This document shows positions 21,586 to 29,647 of a stretch of 64,000 nucleotides of DNA, piece after piece. Origin of the DNA: Myxococcus fulvus (GTDB taxonomy: Bacteria > Myxococcota > Myxococcia > Myxococcales > Myxococcaceae); the NCBI RefSeq assembly GCF_900111765.1, contig NZ_FOIB01000007.1:124001-188000 (forward strand). Direction: 5' to 3'. Position numbers and translations under genes: made by a program. The notes beneath the pieces are model-generated. The model was not told where the DNA came from. It saw nothing but the letters and a program-made list of their open reading frames with translations, and searched no databases. Positions within the stretch are counted from its first letter, which is position 1; every line of letters starts with the position of its first letter.

Positions 21586-22806
21586 ATGAAGACTCCGTCG
21601 CGACCGCTGTCGAAGGCTCATTGGGTGCTCATGTGCCTGTCATTGTTCTTACCCGCTCGTTCCGAGGCCTCCTCTCCACCGCGCCCTGGCGCCACTGTCG
21701 TGGACAAGGGCCCGAAGGCGGGCACCGTCATCACGGGGACGCTCTCAGGGACGCTGACGGAGGCGGGCTCGCCCTATCAGGTCATCGGCAATGCCCAGGG
21801 CGTCGTCACGATTCCCAAGGGCCAGGTCCTCACGGTCCAGCCGGGCGTCGTCATCGACTTCAAGGGCCGCCCCGAGGTGACCCAGGCCGACGTGAACAGC
21901 TCCATCGACGACGTGATGAACTACCACAAGGGGCGCGTGGAGCTGCGCGTCTACGGCGGCATCCAGGTGCGCGGCACCGCGCAGAAGAAGGTCACCTTCA
22001 CCTCCACCAACCCGTATGGCTGGTGGGGCATGAACTTCCAAGGCCCCGGCTCCGTGGGCAACGGTCACCCCGTGTTCGAGCACATGGTCTTCGAGCGGGT
22101 GCGCAAGAACGACTACAACGGCGAGCGGGATTGGACGCGCGCCGCGCTGTGGGCCTACTACCCGGGGCCGGTGACCATCCTGAACTCCCTGTTCCGCGAC
22201 AACGAGTCCGCGGCCAAGTGTGGCGCGCTGGACCTGATGTTCACGAACGGCTCGCGCGTGGAGAACACCGTGTTCGAGAACAACCGCACATTCGACATCG
22301 ACCGCTTCGCGCAGCCGGGCACGTCGTCCATGGCGGGCGGCGGCGCGATGTGCGTCACCCACGGTCAGAACTCCGTGGTCCGCGGCAACACGTTCCGCGG
22401 CAATACCCTGGTGGCCTTCCGAGGCCTCCAGTGGAGCACCCTCGCCGTGCGCCCGTTCCTGACCTGGCCCAATCCTCAGGCCACCTATGACCTGGGAGGC
22501 GGCGGCGCGTTGCACTACTTCCAGCCGAACAACGACCTCCTCGAGGACAACCTCTTCGAGCGCAATACGGTCACGCGAGGGCCTGGCGCGGCCATCTACC
22601 TGGAGGACCTGGGCACGCGCGCCGTCACGCTCCGGCGCAACCGGTTCCTCTACAACCAGGCAGGGGCGGGCGGCGTCGTGGTCTGCAACCGGGGGAGCGG
22701 CGCGGTGGAGCTGGTGCTGACGTCGGACAACGTCTTCACCGGCAACACGGTGAACGGCGCTCCGGCCCCCACCGTGACGGGGGACTGCACCGTCGGCTCC
22801 CAGTAG
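21586..22806 (+). CDS. Secreted right-handed parallel beta-helix protein
   Basis: 406 residues from ATG 21586, which opens a signal peptide (KAHWVLMCLSLFLPARSEASS); the in-frame ATG 21541 precedes it without benefit. The body shows repeated short coils typical of pectate-lyase-like beta-helices (GGIQVRGTAQKKVTFTST, VENTVFENNRTF, SVVRGNTFRGNT, LEDNLFERNTVTRG, VTLRRNRFLYNQ). A capping region TLTVQPGVVIDF stands before the coils. No obvious catalytic motif was identified; similar proteins serve as adhesins or polysaccharide-active enzymes. Confidence 0.75.
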   Translation: MKTPSRPLSKAHWVLMCLSLFLPARSEASSPPRPGATVVDKGPKAGTVITGTLSGTLTEAGSPYQVIGNAQGVVTIPKGQVLTVQPGVVIDFKGRPEVTQADVNSSIDDVMNYHKGRVELRVYGGIQVRGTAQKKVTFTSTNPYGWWGMNFQGPGSVGNGHPVFEHMVFERVRKNDYNGERDWTRAALWAYYPGPVTILNSLFRDNESAAKCGALDLMFTNGSRVENTVFENNRTFDIDRFAQPGTSSMAGGGAMCVTHGQNSVVRGNTFRGNTLVAFRGLQWSTLAVRPFLTWPNPQATYDLGGGGALHYFQPNNDLLEDNLFERNTVTRGPGAAIYLEDLGTRAVTLRRNRFLYNQAGAGGVVVCNRGSGAVELVLTSDNVFTGNTVNGAPAPTVTGDCTVGSQ

Positions 22807-22926
22807 TCGGCGTGAATCCCACCTCGGCGCCAAGGGGGAGCGGGGTGGCCTCGAATAAATCGGGGCCGGGGGCGTCGGAAGCCCTGAACACGCAAGCGAG
22901 CTTCGTGCTCCCGAGGACCCCTCCCC

Positions 22927-23586
22927 ATGAACGCCTTTTCTTCCGCCCTGCTCGCTGGACTCCTCTTCGCGGGCAGCGCCCAGGCGCAGTTCCGTTCGAA
23001 CCAGCCCGAGCGCCACCAGAACCACCAGGAGCAGCGCGAGAACCGGCGCGAGATCAAGGATGACCGCCTGGATGTGGCGGAGCTGAAGTCGGTGCTCGGC
23101 CGCTTCGACCGGGCCTGGAGCCGCAACGACGAGCGTGAGATGCGCGCCGTGGAGCTCCGCCTCCGTCAGTTGATGCGCATGGAGCTGCAGGAGAGCCGCG
23201 TCGAGCTCGCGTCGGCCAGCACGGAGGCGAAGCGCAGTCAGCGCGAGGCCCGCGCGGAGGCGTGGGAGGTCCGGGACGATGCGGCCTGGGGGCGCCGCTC
23301 GGATGGGCGCCGGGACGTCCGGGATGACCGGCGCGACGCCCGCGACGACAAGCGGGACGTGAGGGCGGAGCTGGCCACCCTGCGCTCGCGGCAGGCCATC
23401 GCGAAGGACCTGGCGGAGCTGGAGGGCCGTCGCAGTGGCGGGGCCCTGCACCGCAAGCGAGACCTCATCCAGGAACTCATCCGCCTGGGGGAGCGTGAGA
23501 TTCGCGAGGGCTACCAGGAGGTGCGCGAGGACAAGGGGGAGCGTCGCGAGGACCGCCGCGAGCGCCGCGAGGACCGTCGCTGGTAG
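22927..23586 (+). CDS. Periplasmic highly charged helical protein
   Basis: 219 residues with a clear signal peptide (SALLAGLLFAGSAQA). The mature protein is almost entirely Arg/Glu/Asp/Gln-rich helix with no Cys and hardly any aromatic residues. It includes an RRDVRDDRRDARDDKRDVR repeat and a closing EDKGERREDRRERREDRRW repeat. Long coiled coils are likely. I cannot name a family; charged periplasmic helical proteins can act as chaperones or metal and polyanion binders. A GTTC-free leader with ACCCCTCCCC lies ahead of ATG 22927. Confidence 0.7.
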   Translation: MNAFSSALLAGLLFAGSAQAQFRSNQPERHQNHQEQRENRREIKDDRLDVAELKSVLGRFDRAWSRNDEREMRAVELRLRQLMRMELQESRVELASASTEAKRSQREARAEAWEVRDDAAWGRRSDGRRDVRDDRRDARDDKRDVRAELATLRSRQAIAKDLAELEGRRSGGALHRKRDLIQELIRLGEREIREGYQEVREDKGERREDRRERREDRRW

Positions 23587-23673
23587 GCGATTCGCTCGCC
23601 GGGTGACAGTTGCGCGGGGCCCTCCGACCTCCGCGCTTCCCGAAGGCGCGTGAGTCGGCGTTGACTGACGGCC

Positions 23674-25146
23674 GTGGGAATCTGGTCGAAGAAGAGCCTC
23701 GCGAGGCTCCAGGGTGAAGACGGCGAGGGGCAGCAGCTGCACCGCACCCTCAACGGGTTCCAGCTCACCTTGCTGGGCATCGGCGCCATCATCGGCGCCG
23801 GCATCTTCGTGGTGACGGGGACGGCGGCGGCGCAGCACTCGGGCCCCGCCATCGTCCTGTCCTTCGTGCTGGCGGGCTTCGGCTGTCTGCTCGCCGGGCT
23901 GTGCTACGCGGAGTTCGCCTCGATGATTCCCGTCGCGGGCAGCGCGTACACGTACGGCTACGCGACGCTGGGCGAGCTGGTGGCGTGGATCATCGGCTGG
24001 GACCTGATGCTGGAGTACCTCTTCGCGTCGTCGGCGGTGGCGGTGGGCTGGTCCGGTTACTTCACCGCCTTCCTGCGCGACTACGTGGGCTGGGAGCTGC
24101 CCGCGGCCCTGGCCAACGCGCCCTTCGGGACGACGCCCGGCTCGCTCGTGCCGCACGCCACCGGGGCGCTCGTCAACCTGCCGGCGGTGGTGCTGGTGGG
24201 CGTGCTCACCGCGCTGCTCGTCGTGGGCATCCACGAGTCCGCGCGCGTCAACAACATCATCGTCTTCGTGAAGGTGGCCATCGTCCTGCTGGTCATCGTC
24301 TTCGGCGCCTTCCACGTCGAGCGCGAGCACTGGACGCCCTTCATCCCGCCGAACCAAGGTGAGTTCGGTCAGTTCGGCTGGAGCGGGGTGCTGGCCGGCG
24401 CGGGCGTCATCTTCTTCGCGTACATTGGCTTCGACGCGGTCTCCACCGCCGCGCAGGAGACGAAGAACCCGAAGCGGGACCTGCCCATGGGCATCCTCGG
24501 CTCGCTGGTGGTGTGCACCGTGCTCTACGTCCTGATGGCGGGCGTGATGACGGGGCTGGCGCCGTACCACGAGCTGGATGTCGCCGAGCCCGTCTACGTG
24601 GCCATCTCCAAGGGCGGCCCCGCGCTGGCGTGGCTTCGTCCCATCGTCGGCCTGGGCGCCATCGCGGGCCTCGCGTCGGTGGTGCTGGTGATGTTGATGG
24701 GCCAGCCCCGCGTCTTCTACGCCATGGCGCGCGACGGCCTGCTGCCGGACTTCTTCGGCCGCATCCATCCGCGCTTCCGCACGCCCTACGTCTCCACGCT
24801 CATCACCGGCGTCGTGGCCATGGTGGTCGCGGGGCTGTTCCCCATCGGCCTGTTGGGGCACCTGGTGTCCATCGGCACGCTGTTCGCGTTCATGGTGGTC
24901 TGCGCCGGCATCCTGGTGCTGCGCTACACGCAGCCGGGCCTGCCCCGGCCCTTCCGCACGCCGTTCGTCCCCGCGGTCCCCATCCTGGGCATCCTCACCT
25001 GCGGCGCGCTGATGCTGGGATTGGGACTGGAGACGTGGCTCCGGCTGGTGCTCTGGCTGGCCCTCGGGCTGGTCATCTACTTCGGCTACGGGCGGCGCCA
25101 CTCGCGCGTGGCCCGGGAGGAGGCGTCGCACCCCCCTCCGCGCTGA
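23674..25146 (+). CDS. APC-superfamily amino acid permease
   Basis: 490 residues from GTG 23674 with about 12 membrane segments. The APC signature GIGAIIGAGIFVVTGTAAA is in helix 1, the loop motif YAEFASMIPVAGSAYTYGY follows helix 2, and FFAYIGFDAVSTAAQETKNPKRDLP is in the helix 6-7 region. This matches the cationic amino acid transporter/YfnA branch. Substrate is probably one or more amino acids, exchanged or taken up across the inner membrane; specificity cannot be read from the sequence. It is a single gene, with no adjacent catabolic enzymes. Confidence 0.9.
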   Translation: MGIWSKKSLARLQGEDGEGQQLHRTLNGFQLTLLGIGAIIGAGIFVVTGTAAAQHSGPAIVLSFVLAGFGCLLAGLCYAEFASMIPVAGSAYTYGYATLGELVAWIIGWDLMLEYLFASSAVAVGWSGYFTAFLRDYVGWELPAALANAPFGTTPGSLVPHATGALVNLPAVVLVGVLTALLVVGIHESARVNNIIVFVKVAIVLLVIVFGAFHVEREHWTPFIPPNQGEFGQFGWSGVLAGAGVIFFAYIGFDAVSTAAQETKNPKRDLPMGILGSLVVCTVLYVLMAGVMTGLAPYHELDVAEPVYVAISKGGPALAWLRPIVGLGAIAGLASVVLVMLMGQPRVFYAMARDGLLPDFFGRIHPRFRTPYVSTLITGVVAMVVAGLFPIGLLGHLVSIGTLFAFMVVCAGILVLRYTQPGLPRPFRTPFVPAVPILGILTCGALMLGLGLETWLRLVLWLALGLVIYFGYGRRHSRVAREEASHPPPR

Positions 25147-25239
25147 GCCAATCGGCGAGCGGGGAGGCGAGCGTCGGCGTGTACGTCCGGACTGCTGGCG
25201 AGGTGGCCAGAGTCGGGGGCGCCCGTTAGAAGAGGCCGC

Positions 25240-26316
25240 ATGGGTTCTTCCAGACGGGATTGTGGGCCTTCGGGCCCGAGGCTCGAGAAGATGCGCGCCT
25301 CGCAGCGGTACGAGGATGGCCGGTTTCGCAACACCGCCCCCGTGGGGCCCGGCCTCCAGGGCAATCCGCTCCCGCTGCTCGGTGAGTACTTCTTCGGCGG
25401 CACCCAGCGCACGCCGCCCGGCGTCCTCCCACTGGAGAGCCCGCTCGAGGCGTGGGCCCGGCGGCCCGACTCCGGCCTGCGGGTGACGTGGCTGGGGCAC
25501 AGCACGATGCTGCTGGAGCTGGACGGAGCGCGCATCCTCACGGACCCCGTCTTCGGCGAGCGCGCCTCGCCCATGTCGTTCGCGGGCCCTCGCCGCTTCC
25601 ACCCGGTACCGGTGTCACTGGAGACACTCCCCGCGCTGGACGCGGTGCTGGTGTCGCATGACCACTACGACCACCTGTGCCGCGCCACCATCACCGCGCT
25701 GGCGAAGCGGCGCGTGCCGTTCATCACCGCGCTGGGCGTGGGGATGCACCTGGAGGCCTACGGCGTGGCGCCGGAGCTCATCACCGAGCTGGACTGGTGG
25801 GAGAAGCACTCGGTGGGACCGGTGACCTTCACGGCCACGCCCTCGCAGCACTTCTCGGGACGGGGGCTGGCGGACCGGAACCGGACGCTGTGGGCGTCGT
25901 GGGTGCTGGAGGGGGAGCGTCATCGGCTCTTCTTCAGCGGCGACACGGGGCTGACGGAGGAGTTCCGCGAGGTGGGCCGGCTGCATGGCCCGTTCGACCT
26001 GGTGATGCTGGAGGTCGGCGCGTTCCATCCGAGCTGGGGTGGCATCCACCTGGGGCCGGAGAACGCGCTCAAGGTCCACGAGATGCTGGGCGGCGGGCGG
26101 CTGATGCCGGTGCACTGGGGCACCTTCAACCTCGCGCTGCACGCCTGGGACGAGCCCGCGGAGACGCTCGTCCGACTGGCCTCGGAGCAGCAGGTGCGCT
26201 TGTTCACGCCCCGTTTGGGGGCTGCGAGCGAGCCCACGCGCGTCGAGGCGGTCACGCCCTGGTGGCGCGAGGTTTCTTCCCCGGAGCTGGCCCCGCGTCC
26301 CGTGCTGGGCGGGTAG
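25240..26316 (+). CDS. Metallo-beta-lactamase-fold hydrolase (NAPE-PLD/UlaG-like)
   Basis: 358 residues. The dinuclear metal motif HDHYDH is at 140-145 (SHDHYDHL), with further ligands in SQHFSGR, the GDTG turn (FFSGDTGLTEEF) and the C-terminal MPVHWGTF. The N-terminal RRFHPVP and RVTWLGHSTMLLEL segments fit the branch of N-acyl-phosphatidylethanolamine phospholipase D-like and UlaG-like enzymes. A phosphodiesterase or lactonase reaction on a lipid-related substrate is plausible but unproven. No signal peptide was seen. An internal ATG at 25291 is an alternative start. Confidence 0.88.
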   Translation: MGSSRRDCGPSGPRLEKMRASQRYEDGRFRNTAPVGPGLQGNPLPLLGEYFFGGTQRTPPGVLPLESPLEAWARRPDSGLRVTWLGHSTMLLELDGARILTDPVFGERASPMSFAGPRRFHPVPVSLETLPALDAVLVSHDHYDHLCRATITALAKRRVPFITALGVGMHLEAYGVAPELITELDWWEKHSVGPVTFTATPSQHFSGRGLADRNRTLWASWVLEGERHRLFFSGDTGLTEEFREVGRLHGPFDLVMLEVGAFHPSWGGIHLGPENALKVHEMLGGGRLMPVHWGTFNLALHAWDEPAETLVRLASEQQVRLFTPRLGAASEPTRVEAVTPWWREVSSPELAPRPVLGG

Positions 26317-26331
26317 GCGGCCTTGCTGGCG

Positions 26332-26354
26332 GGTGATAGTCCCTGGCTATCACC
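26332..26354. promoter_or_regulatory. OxyR-type operator: ATAG-N7-CTAT inside an 8-bp inverted repeat
   Basis: GGTGATAG (26332-26339) and CTATCACC (26347-26354) form a perfect inverted repeat with a 7-base spacer. The core ATAG-N7-CTAT is the half-site unit of the OxyR consensus and also fits the LysR T-N11-A box. Seven bases further on, ATCC-N7-GTCT is a weak match to a second unit. The site lies 76 bases upstream of the transporter start at 26430, and the OxyR gene is the next gene downstream. As RNA it could also be a hairpin after the hydrolase gene, but it lacks a T-tract. Confidence 0.6.
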
Positions 26355-26429
26355 TTCATCCAAACGATGTCTTGGAACAGGGGAGTCGCGATGGGCATCT
26401 TTCCATGCAAGGTGGAAGGAGCCTTGACG

Positions 26430-27020
26430 ATGCCTCTCATCGCGCTCGCGGGTGTTGGTTCAGGTGCGCTGCACGCGCTGGCGGGACCGGACCATCTGCT
26501 GAGCCTCGCGCCGCTGTCCGTCGGACGGCGTCAGGGGGCCTGGCGGGTGGGGTTGCTGTGGGGGCTCGGCCATGGGCTCGGCACCCTGGTCGCCGCGGGG
26601 CTCTTGATGGTCGTCCTGTCCGCGGTGCACCTGGAGTTCGTCGACCAGTGGGCCGAGCGCATCGCGGGACTGGCCCTGTTGAGCATGGGCGTCTGGGGCC
26701 TGAAGCGGCGCGAGGGGATGGGCGATGAGGCGCGGCAGTCGCGCGGGGTCGTCGCGGTGGGGCTGGTCCACGGCCTGACGGGCGCGTCGGCGCTGCTGCT
26801 GCTCCTGCCCGTCACGGTGTCGGGGACGGGGGCGGAGCAAGCCTTCTTCCTGGGTGGCTTCTCCGTGGGCAGCACCCTGGCCATGTCCGCGCTCACCGCC
26901 GGAATCGCCGCCTTCTCCCGCGCGAAGCGGGTGTCGGCGAAGGTGGCCACCCACGTGCCCCGCGTGGCCTCCACGCTCTCCATCGTCCTGGGTGGCGCGT
27001 GGATGGCGGGGAGCTTCTGA
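26430..27020 (+). CDS. NicO/UreH-like metal-ion membrane transporter
   Basis: 196 residues with about six membrane segments. The signature HALAGPDHLLSLAPLSVG in helix 1 and GLLWGLGHGLG in helix 2 contain the conserved histidines and aspartate of the NiCoT/UreH-type nickel-cobalt transporter superfamily; a second HGLTGASALLLLLP lies in the second half. The start ATG 26430 has GGAAGGAG 8 bases upstream and gives a family-like N-terminus; ATG 26391 also has AGGGGAG and cannot be excluded. Ni, Co, Fe or Mn efflux or uptake is possible. An OxyR-type operator upstream suggests peroxide control (inference). Confidence 0.75.
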   Translation: MPLIALAGVGSGALHALAGPDHLLSLAPLSVGRRQGAWRVGLLWGLGHGLGTLVAAGLLMVVLSAVHLEFVDQWAERIAGLALLSMGVWGLKRREGMGDEARQSRGVVAVGLVHGLTGASALLLLLPVTVSGTGAEQAFFLGGFSVGSTLAMSALTAGIAAFSRAKRVSAKVATHVPRVASTLSIVLGGAWMAGSF

Positions 27021-27033
27021 TGACGACGCGGCT

Positions 27034-27990
27034 TCAGCGGCCTCGCGCCGGGCCTCGGGGACGGGCGGGCGGTGTGTCGGGGTAGTGCTCGCGGAGCACG
27101 GCGGACAGCTGCTTGAGAGCGCTCGCGAGCGGTGTGCCGCGGCGCCAGACGAGCGCGAGCGTGCGGTGGGGCGTGGGGGCGGCGATGGGGCGGATGTCCA
27201 GGTCCGCGCGTCGACTCTCCGTCGGCAGGGCCAGCGCGGGCAGCAGGGTGACGCCCGCGCCGCCCGCCACCATCTGCGCGAGCGTCGACAGGCTGGTGGC
27301 GCGGAACTCCTGCTCGTGCGTCCTCGCGCGGGTGCAGAACGCGAGGGCCTGGGCGCGCAGGCAGTGGCCTTCATCCAGGAGGAGCACCTTCGCGTCGCGC
27401 AGCTCCGAGGGCGTCACCGGCGTGTCCTTCGCGCCGAGCGGATGTCCCTTGGGCGTGACGAGGAAGAACGCGTCCCGCGCGATGATGTCCTGCTCCACGT
27501 CGCCGACGTCCGCCTCCAGCGCGAGCAGCGCCGCGTCCAGCGTGCCCGCCGCCAGCTCGCGGGTCAGGACCTCCGTCTTGTCCTCCACCCACGCCACCGT
27601 CAGGCGCGCGAAGCGGCGGCGCAGCGCGGGCGTGAGCGAGGGGAGCAGGTAGGGCGAGACGGTGGGAATGATGCCGATGCGCAGCGTGCCGTCGAGCGGG
27701 TTGCCCACGCGCCGGGCCTCCTCCTGGAGGTCGTCCGCCTCCAGCAACAGGCGGCGGGCGCGCTCCACCAGGCGCTGGCCCGCGGCGGTGGGCAGCACGC
27801 GCTTCTTGTCCCGCTCGAAGAGGCGGACCCCGAGCGCCTCCTCGAGCTGCGCGAGCTGCGCGCTCAGCGAGGGCTGGGAGACGTGGCAGAGCGTCGCGGC
27901 CTTGCGAAAGCTCAGGCTGTCCGCGACGGCGACGGCGTACTGGAGCTGTCGCAGGGTGAAGGGGTGGGGCTGGAGGCGCACGCTGCCCAC
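27034..27990 (-). CDS. oxyR: LysR-type peroxide sensor OxyR
   Basis: About 318 residues. The LysR helix-turn-helix is at ~14-70 (RQLQYAVAVADSLSFRKAA, HVSQPSLSAQLAQLEEALG). The effector domain carries the OxyR hallmark DEGHCLRAQALAFC: C210 and C219, nine residues apart exactly like the redox pair C199/C208 of E. coli. Flanking IIPTVSPYLLPSLTP and RATSLSTLAQMVAGGAGVTLLPALALP are also OxyR-like. Peroxide would form a disulfide and change DNA binding. The start is uncertain: GTG 27990 or GTG 27981, both with weak ribosome-binding sites. It is convergent with the transporter and divergent from tetR. Confidence 0.88.
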   Translation of the reverse strand: MGSVRLQPHPFTLRQLQYAVAVADSLSFRKAATLCHVSQPSLSAQLAQLEEALGVRLFERDKKRVLPTAAGQRLVERARRLLLEADDLQEEARRVGNPLDGTLRIGIIPTVSPYLLPSLTPALRRRFARLTVAWVEDKTEVLTRELAAGTLDAALLALEADVGDVEQDIIARDAFFLVTPKGHPLGAKDTPVTPSELRDAKVLLLDEGHCLRAQALAFCTRARTHEQEFRATSLSTLAQMVAGGAGVTLLPALALPTESRRADLDIRPIAAPTPHRTLALVWRRGTPLASALKQLSAVLREHYPDTPPARPRGPARGR

Positions 27991-28032
27991 TGTATCGCGC
28001 CCAGGCTCACGACCTCGGTTAGGGTAGGGCGC

Positions 28033-28641
28033 ATGGGGCCAGCACGACGGGATGGGGTGAAGCGACGCGACGAGCTGCTGGACGCGGCGTTGCAATGCTT
28101 CACGGAGCGGGGTGTCCTCGGCACGGGCATCGAGGAGATTCGCAAGGCCGCGGGGGCGAGCCCCTCCAGCGTCTACCACCTGTTCGACGGGTTGCCGGAC
28201 CTGACGCTGGCGCTGCTCATGCGCACCTTCGAGCGGCTCTTCTCGCACCAGACCGAGCGCGTGCTGGCCACGACCACGGCGGAGGACGCGGTGCTCGCGC
28301 TGGTGGATGGGCACCTGGAGTGGGTCCTGGCCCATCCGGACGAGGGGCGCTTCATGTACCAGGCCATGGCGATGGAGCTGAGCGCGGGCGCCGCGGAGGT
28401 GCTGCTCGCGCGCAAGATGGAGCTGCTCGGGCCCCTCATCCATCACACGGCGCGCTTCATCGCCGAGGACGGGGTGCCCGTGTGGACGCCCCTGCAGCTG
28501 GACGTCGTGTTGCTCGGCCCCAGTCACGAGGCGTGCCGACGCTACCTGGCGGGCGCGGCGTTGGACCCGGCGTGGATGCGCTCACGGCTCCCGAGGCTCG
28601 CGTGGCGGAGCATCCAGGCCGAGCTCCCGCGCGCCTCCTGA
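28033..28641 (+). CDS. TetR-family transcriptional regulator
   Basis: 202 residues. The N-terminal ~50 residues are a TetR helix-turn-helix (RRDELLDAALQCFTERGVLGTGIEEIRKAAGASPSSVYHLF, in separate helices). The C-terminal ~150 residues are helical ligand-binding and dimerisation sequence of unknown specificity. ATG 28033 follows TTAGGGTAGGG. The start is only ~42 bases from that of divergent oxyR, so the two probably share a compact control region. It is convergent with the TPR gene, 6 bases apart. Confidence 0.85.
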   Translation: MGPARRDGVKRRDELLDAALQCFTERGVLGTGIEEIRKAAGASPSSVYHLFDGLPDLTLALLMRTFERLFSHQTERVLATTTAEDAVLALVDGHLEWVLAHPDEGRFMYQAMAMELSAGAAEVLLARKMELLGPLIHHTARFIAEDGVPVWTPLQLDVVLLGPSHEACRRYLAGAALDPAWMRSRLPRLAWRSIQAELPRAS

Positions 28642-28647
28642 CCCGCT

Positions 28648-29301
28648 TCAGCCGCCGCGCAGCACCGCGCGCAGCCACGCGAAGTACGCGCCCACGCTCG
28701 GGCTCACCTGGGCCTGCGTCCATCGAAGCTTGCGCACCTGGCGCGGGCCCTTCGCCTCGGCCTCGAGCGGCGAGAGCAGCTCCAGCGCCTCGTCCCGCTG
28801 CTTCTGGCGCGCGAGCTGGAGCGCCAGGTCCAGCTTCACCTCGAACAGCGACGCATCCAGCGCCAGCGTCTCGCGCAGGAGCGCGATGGCGCTGCCTTGC
28901 TCCGAGGCCCGGGAGAACTGGAGCCGTCCGCGCAAGAGCGACTTCACCGCCTCCGCGCGATGTCCCTTCTCCACGTGCAGCCGCGCCACCTCGCGCCACA
29001 AGTCCAGCTCGCGGGGGAACAGCTCCGTCGCCTGCGCGTACACCGCGAGCGCCTTGTCGGCGAAGCCCTTGTCCAGGTGCGCCTGGGCCGCCGCGCGGAA
29101 GCTCTCCAGCGCGGCCTCCGACTGCTTCGTCTTCGCCAAGAGCGGCGCGAGCTTGCCCAGCACCACCGCGTCCTTGGGCTCCAGCTCCAGCGCCTTGCGG
29201 TAGCCGGAGATGGCCTTGTTCAGCCGACCCTTGGAGCGCGCGAGGTCCGCGTCGGTGACGAGCTGGGAACGGGAGGGGGGCGTCTTGCTTCCGAACAGCA
29301 T
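28648..29301 (-). CDS. TPR-repeat protein
   Basis: 217 residues, cytoplasmic. Four to five tetratricopeptide repeats are visible: KGRLNKAISGYRKALELEP, KQSEAALESFRAAAQAHLD, GFADKALAVYAQATELFP and GHRAEAVKSLLRGRLQF. These form a protein-interaction scaffold. The N-terminus (MLFGSKTPPSRSQ) is polar with no signal peptide. No partner is obvious; the gene starts just downstream of the terminator of the small-RNA unit and is therefore probably transcribed separately. Confidence 0.75.
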   Translation of the reverse strand: MLFGSKTPPSRSQLVTDADLARSKGRLNKAISGYRKALELEPKDAVVLGKLAPLLAKTKQSEAALESFRAAAQAHLDKGFADKALAVYAQATELFPRELDLWREVARLHVEKGHRAEAVKSLLRGRLQFSRASEQGSAIALLRETLALDASLFEVKLDLALQLARQKQRDEALELLSPLEAEAKGPRQVRKLRWTQAQVSPSVGAYFAWLRAVLRGG

Positions 29302-29410
29302 CGACTCCGCATTGAAGTCGGCCCGCGAGTCAGGGGCAACCCCACGCGCCCTGGCGCGCCGCGCCGTGCACGCTCAACGACGGATGCGTGACAGCCGGGA
29401 TGGAAGATTC

Positions 29411-29454
29411 CCAAAAGAAGTGGGCCCGATCAGGGTGTCCTCCTGACCGGGCCC
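29411..29454 (-). terminator. Intrinsic terminator of the tRNA-mimic RNA unit
   Basis: On the minus strand GGGCCCGGTCAGG pairs with CCTGATCGGGCCC (13 bp including one G-U; positions 29454-29442 and 29434-29422) across a 7-base loop. ACTTCTTTT then follows down to 29413. The T-rich side exists only on the minus strand, so it ends transcripts coming from the two RNAs. Confidence 0.85.
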
Positions 29455-29471
29455 GGGGTGCTGCCATGTTG

Positions 29472-29613
29472 GAGTCCGCACGTTTAAGTCTTCGCCTCAG
29501 GATGAGGCCTCGTGTCCTGCGATTGAACGACCGCCGCGCGAGGGTGAGACAAGCGGCGGGCTGGAATTGAACCAGCATCTCGAGGAGAAGGGCGAAGACG
29601 GTTGATCGGACCC
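29472..29613 (-). ncRNA. tRNA-mimic RNA 2 (circularly permuted, YrlA/Y RNA-like)
   Basis: Reading 5' to 3' on the minus strand: outer stem GGGTCCG (29613-29607), GTCTTCGCC (29599-29591), anticodon-type strand CCTCG (29585-29581), AGAT, T stem GCTGG, T loop TTCAATT, CCAGC, acceptor strand CCGCCGC (29559-29553). A 15-base loop follows, then acceptor strand GCGGCGG (29537-29531), TC, D stem GTTC, loop AATCGCA, GGAC, A, CGAGG (29512-29508), GGCGAAGAC (29496-29488) and CGGACTC (29478-29472). Every stem closes: acceptor 7/7, T 5/5, D 4/4 with one G-U, anticodon-type 5/5, lower stem 9/9, outer stem 7 bp with one G-U. The order of parts is a tRNA cut in the anticodon loop and joined at its ends, as in the tRNA-like module of YrlA bacterial Y RNAs. 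An asymmetric internal loop (CTTCT / CCTCATCCTGA) separates module and stem. Confidence 0.75.
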
Positions 29614-29647
29614 ACGACAGCGAATGTTGAGTCTGGAGTGAGAGTCT

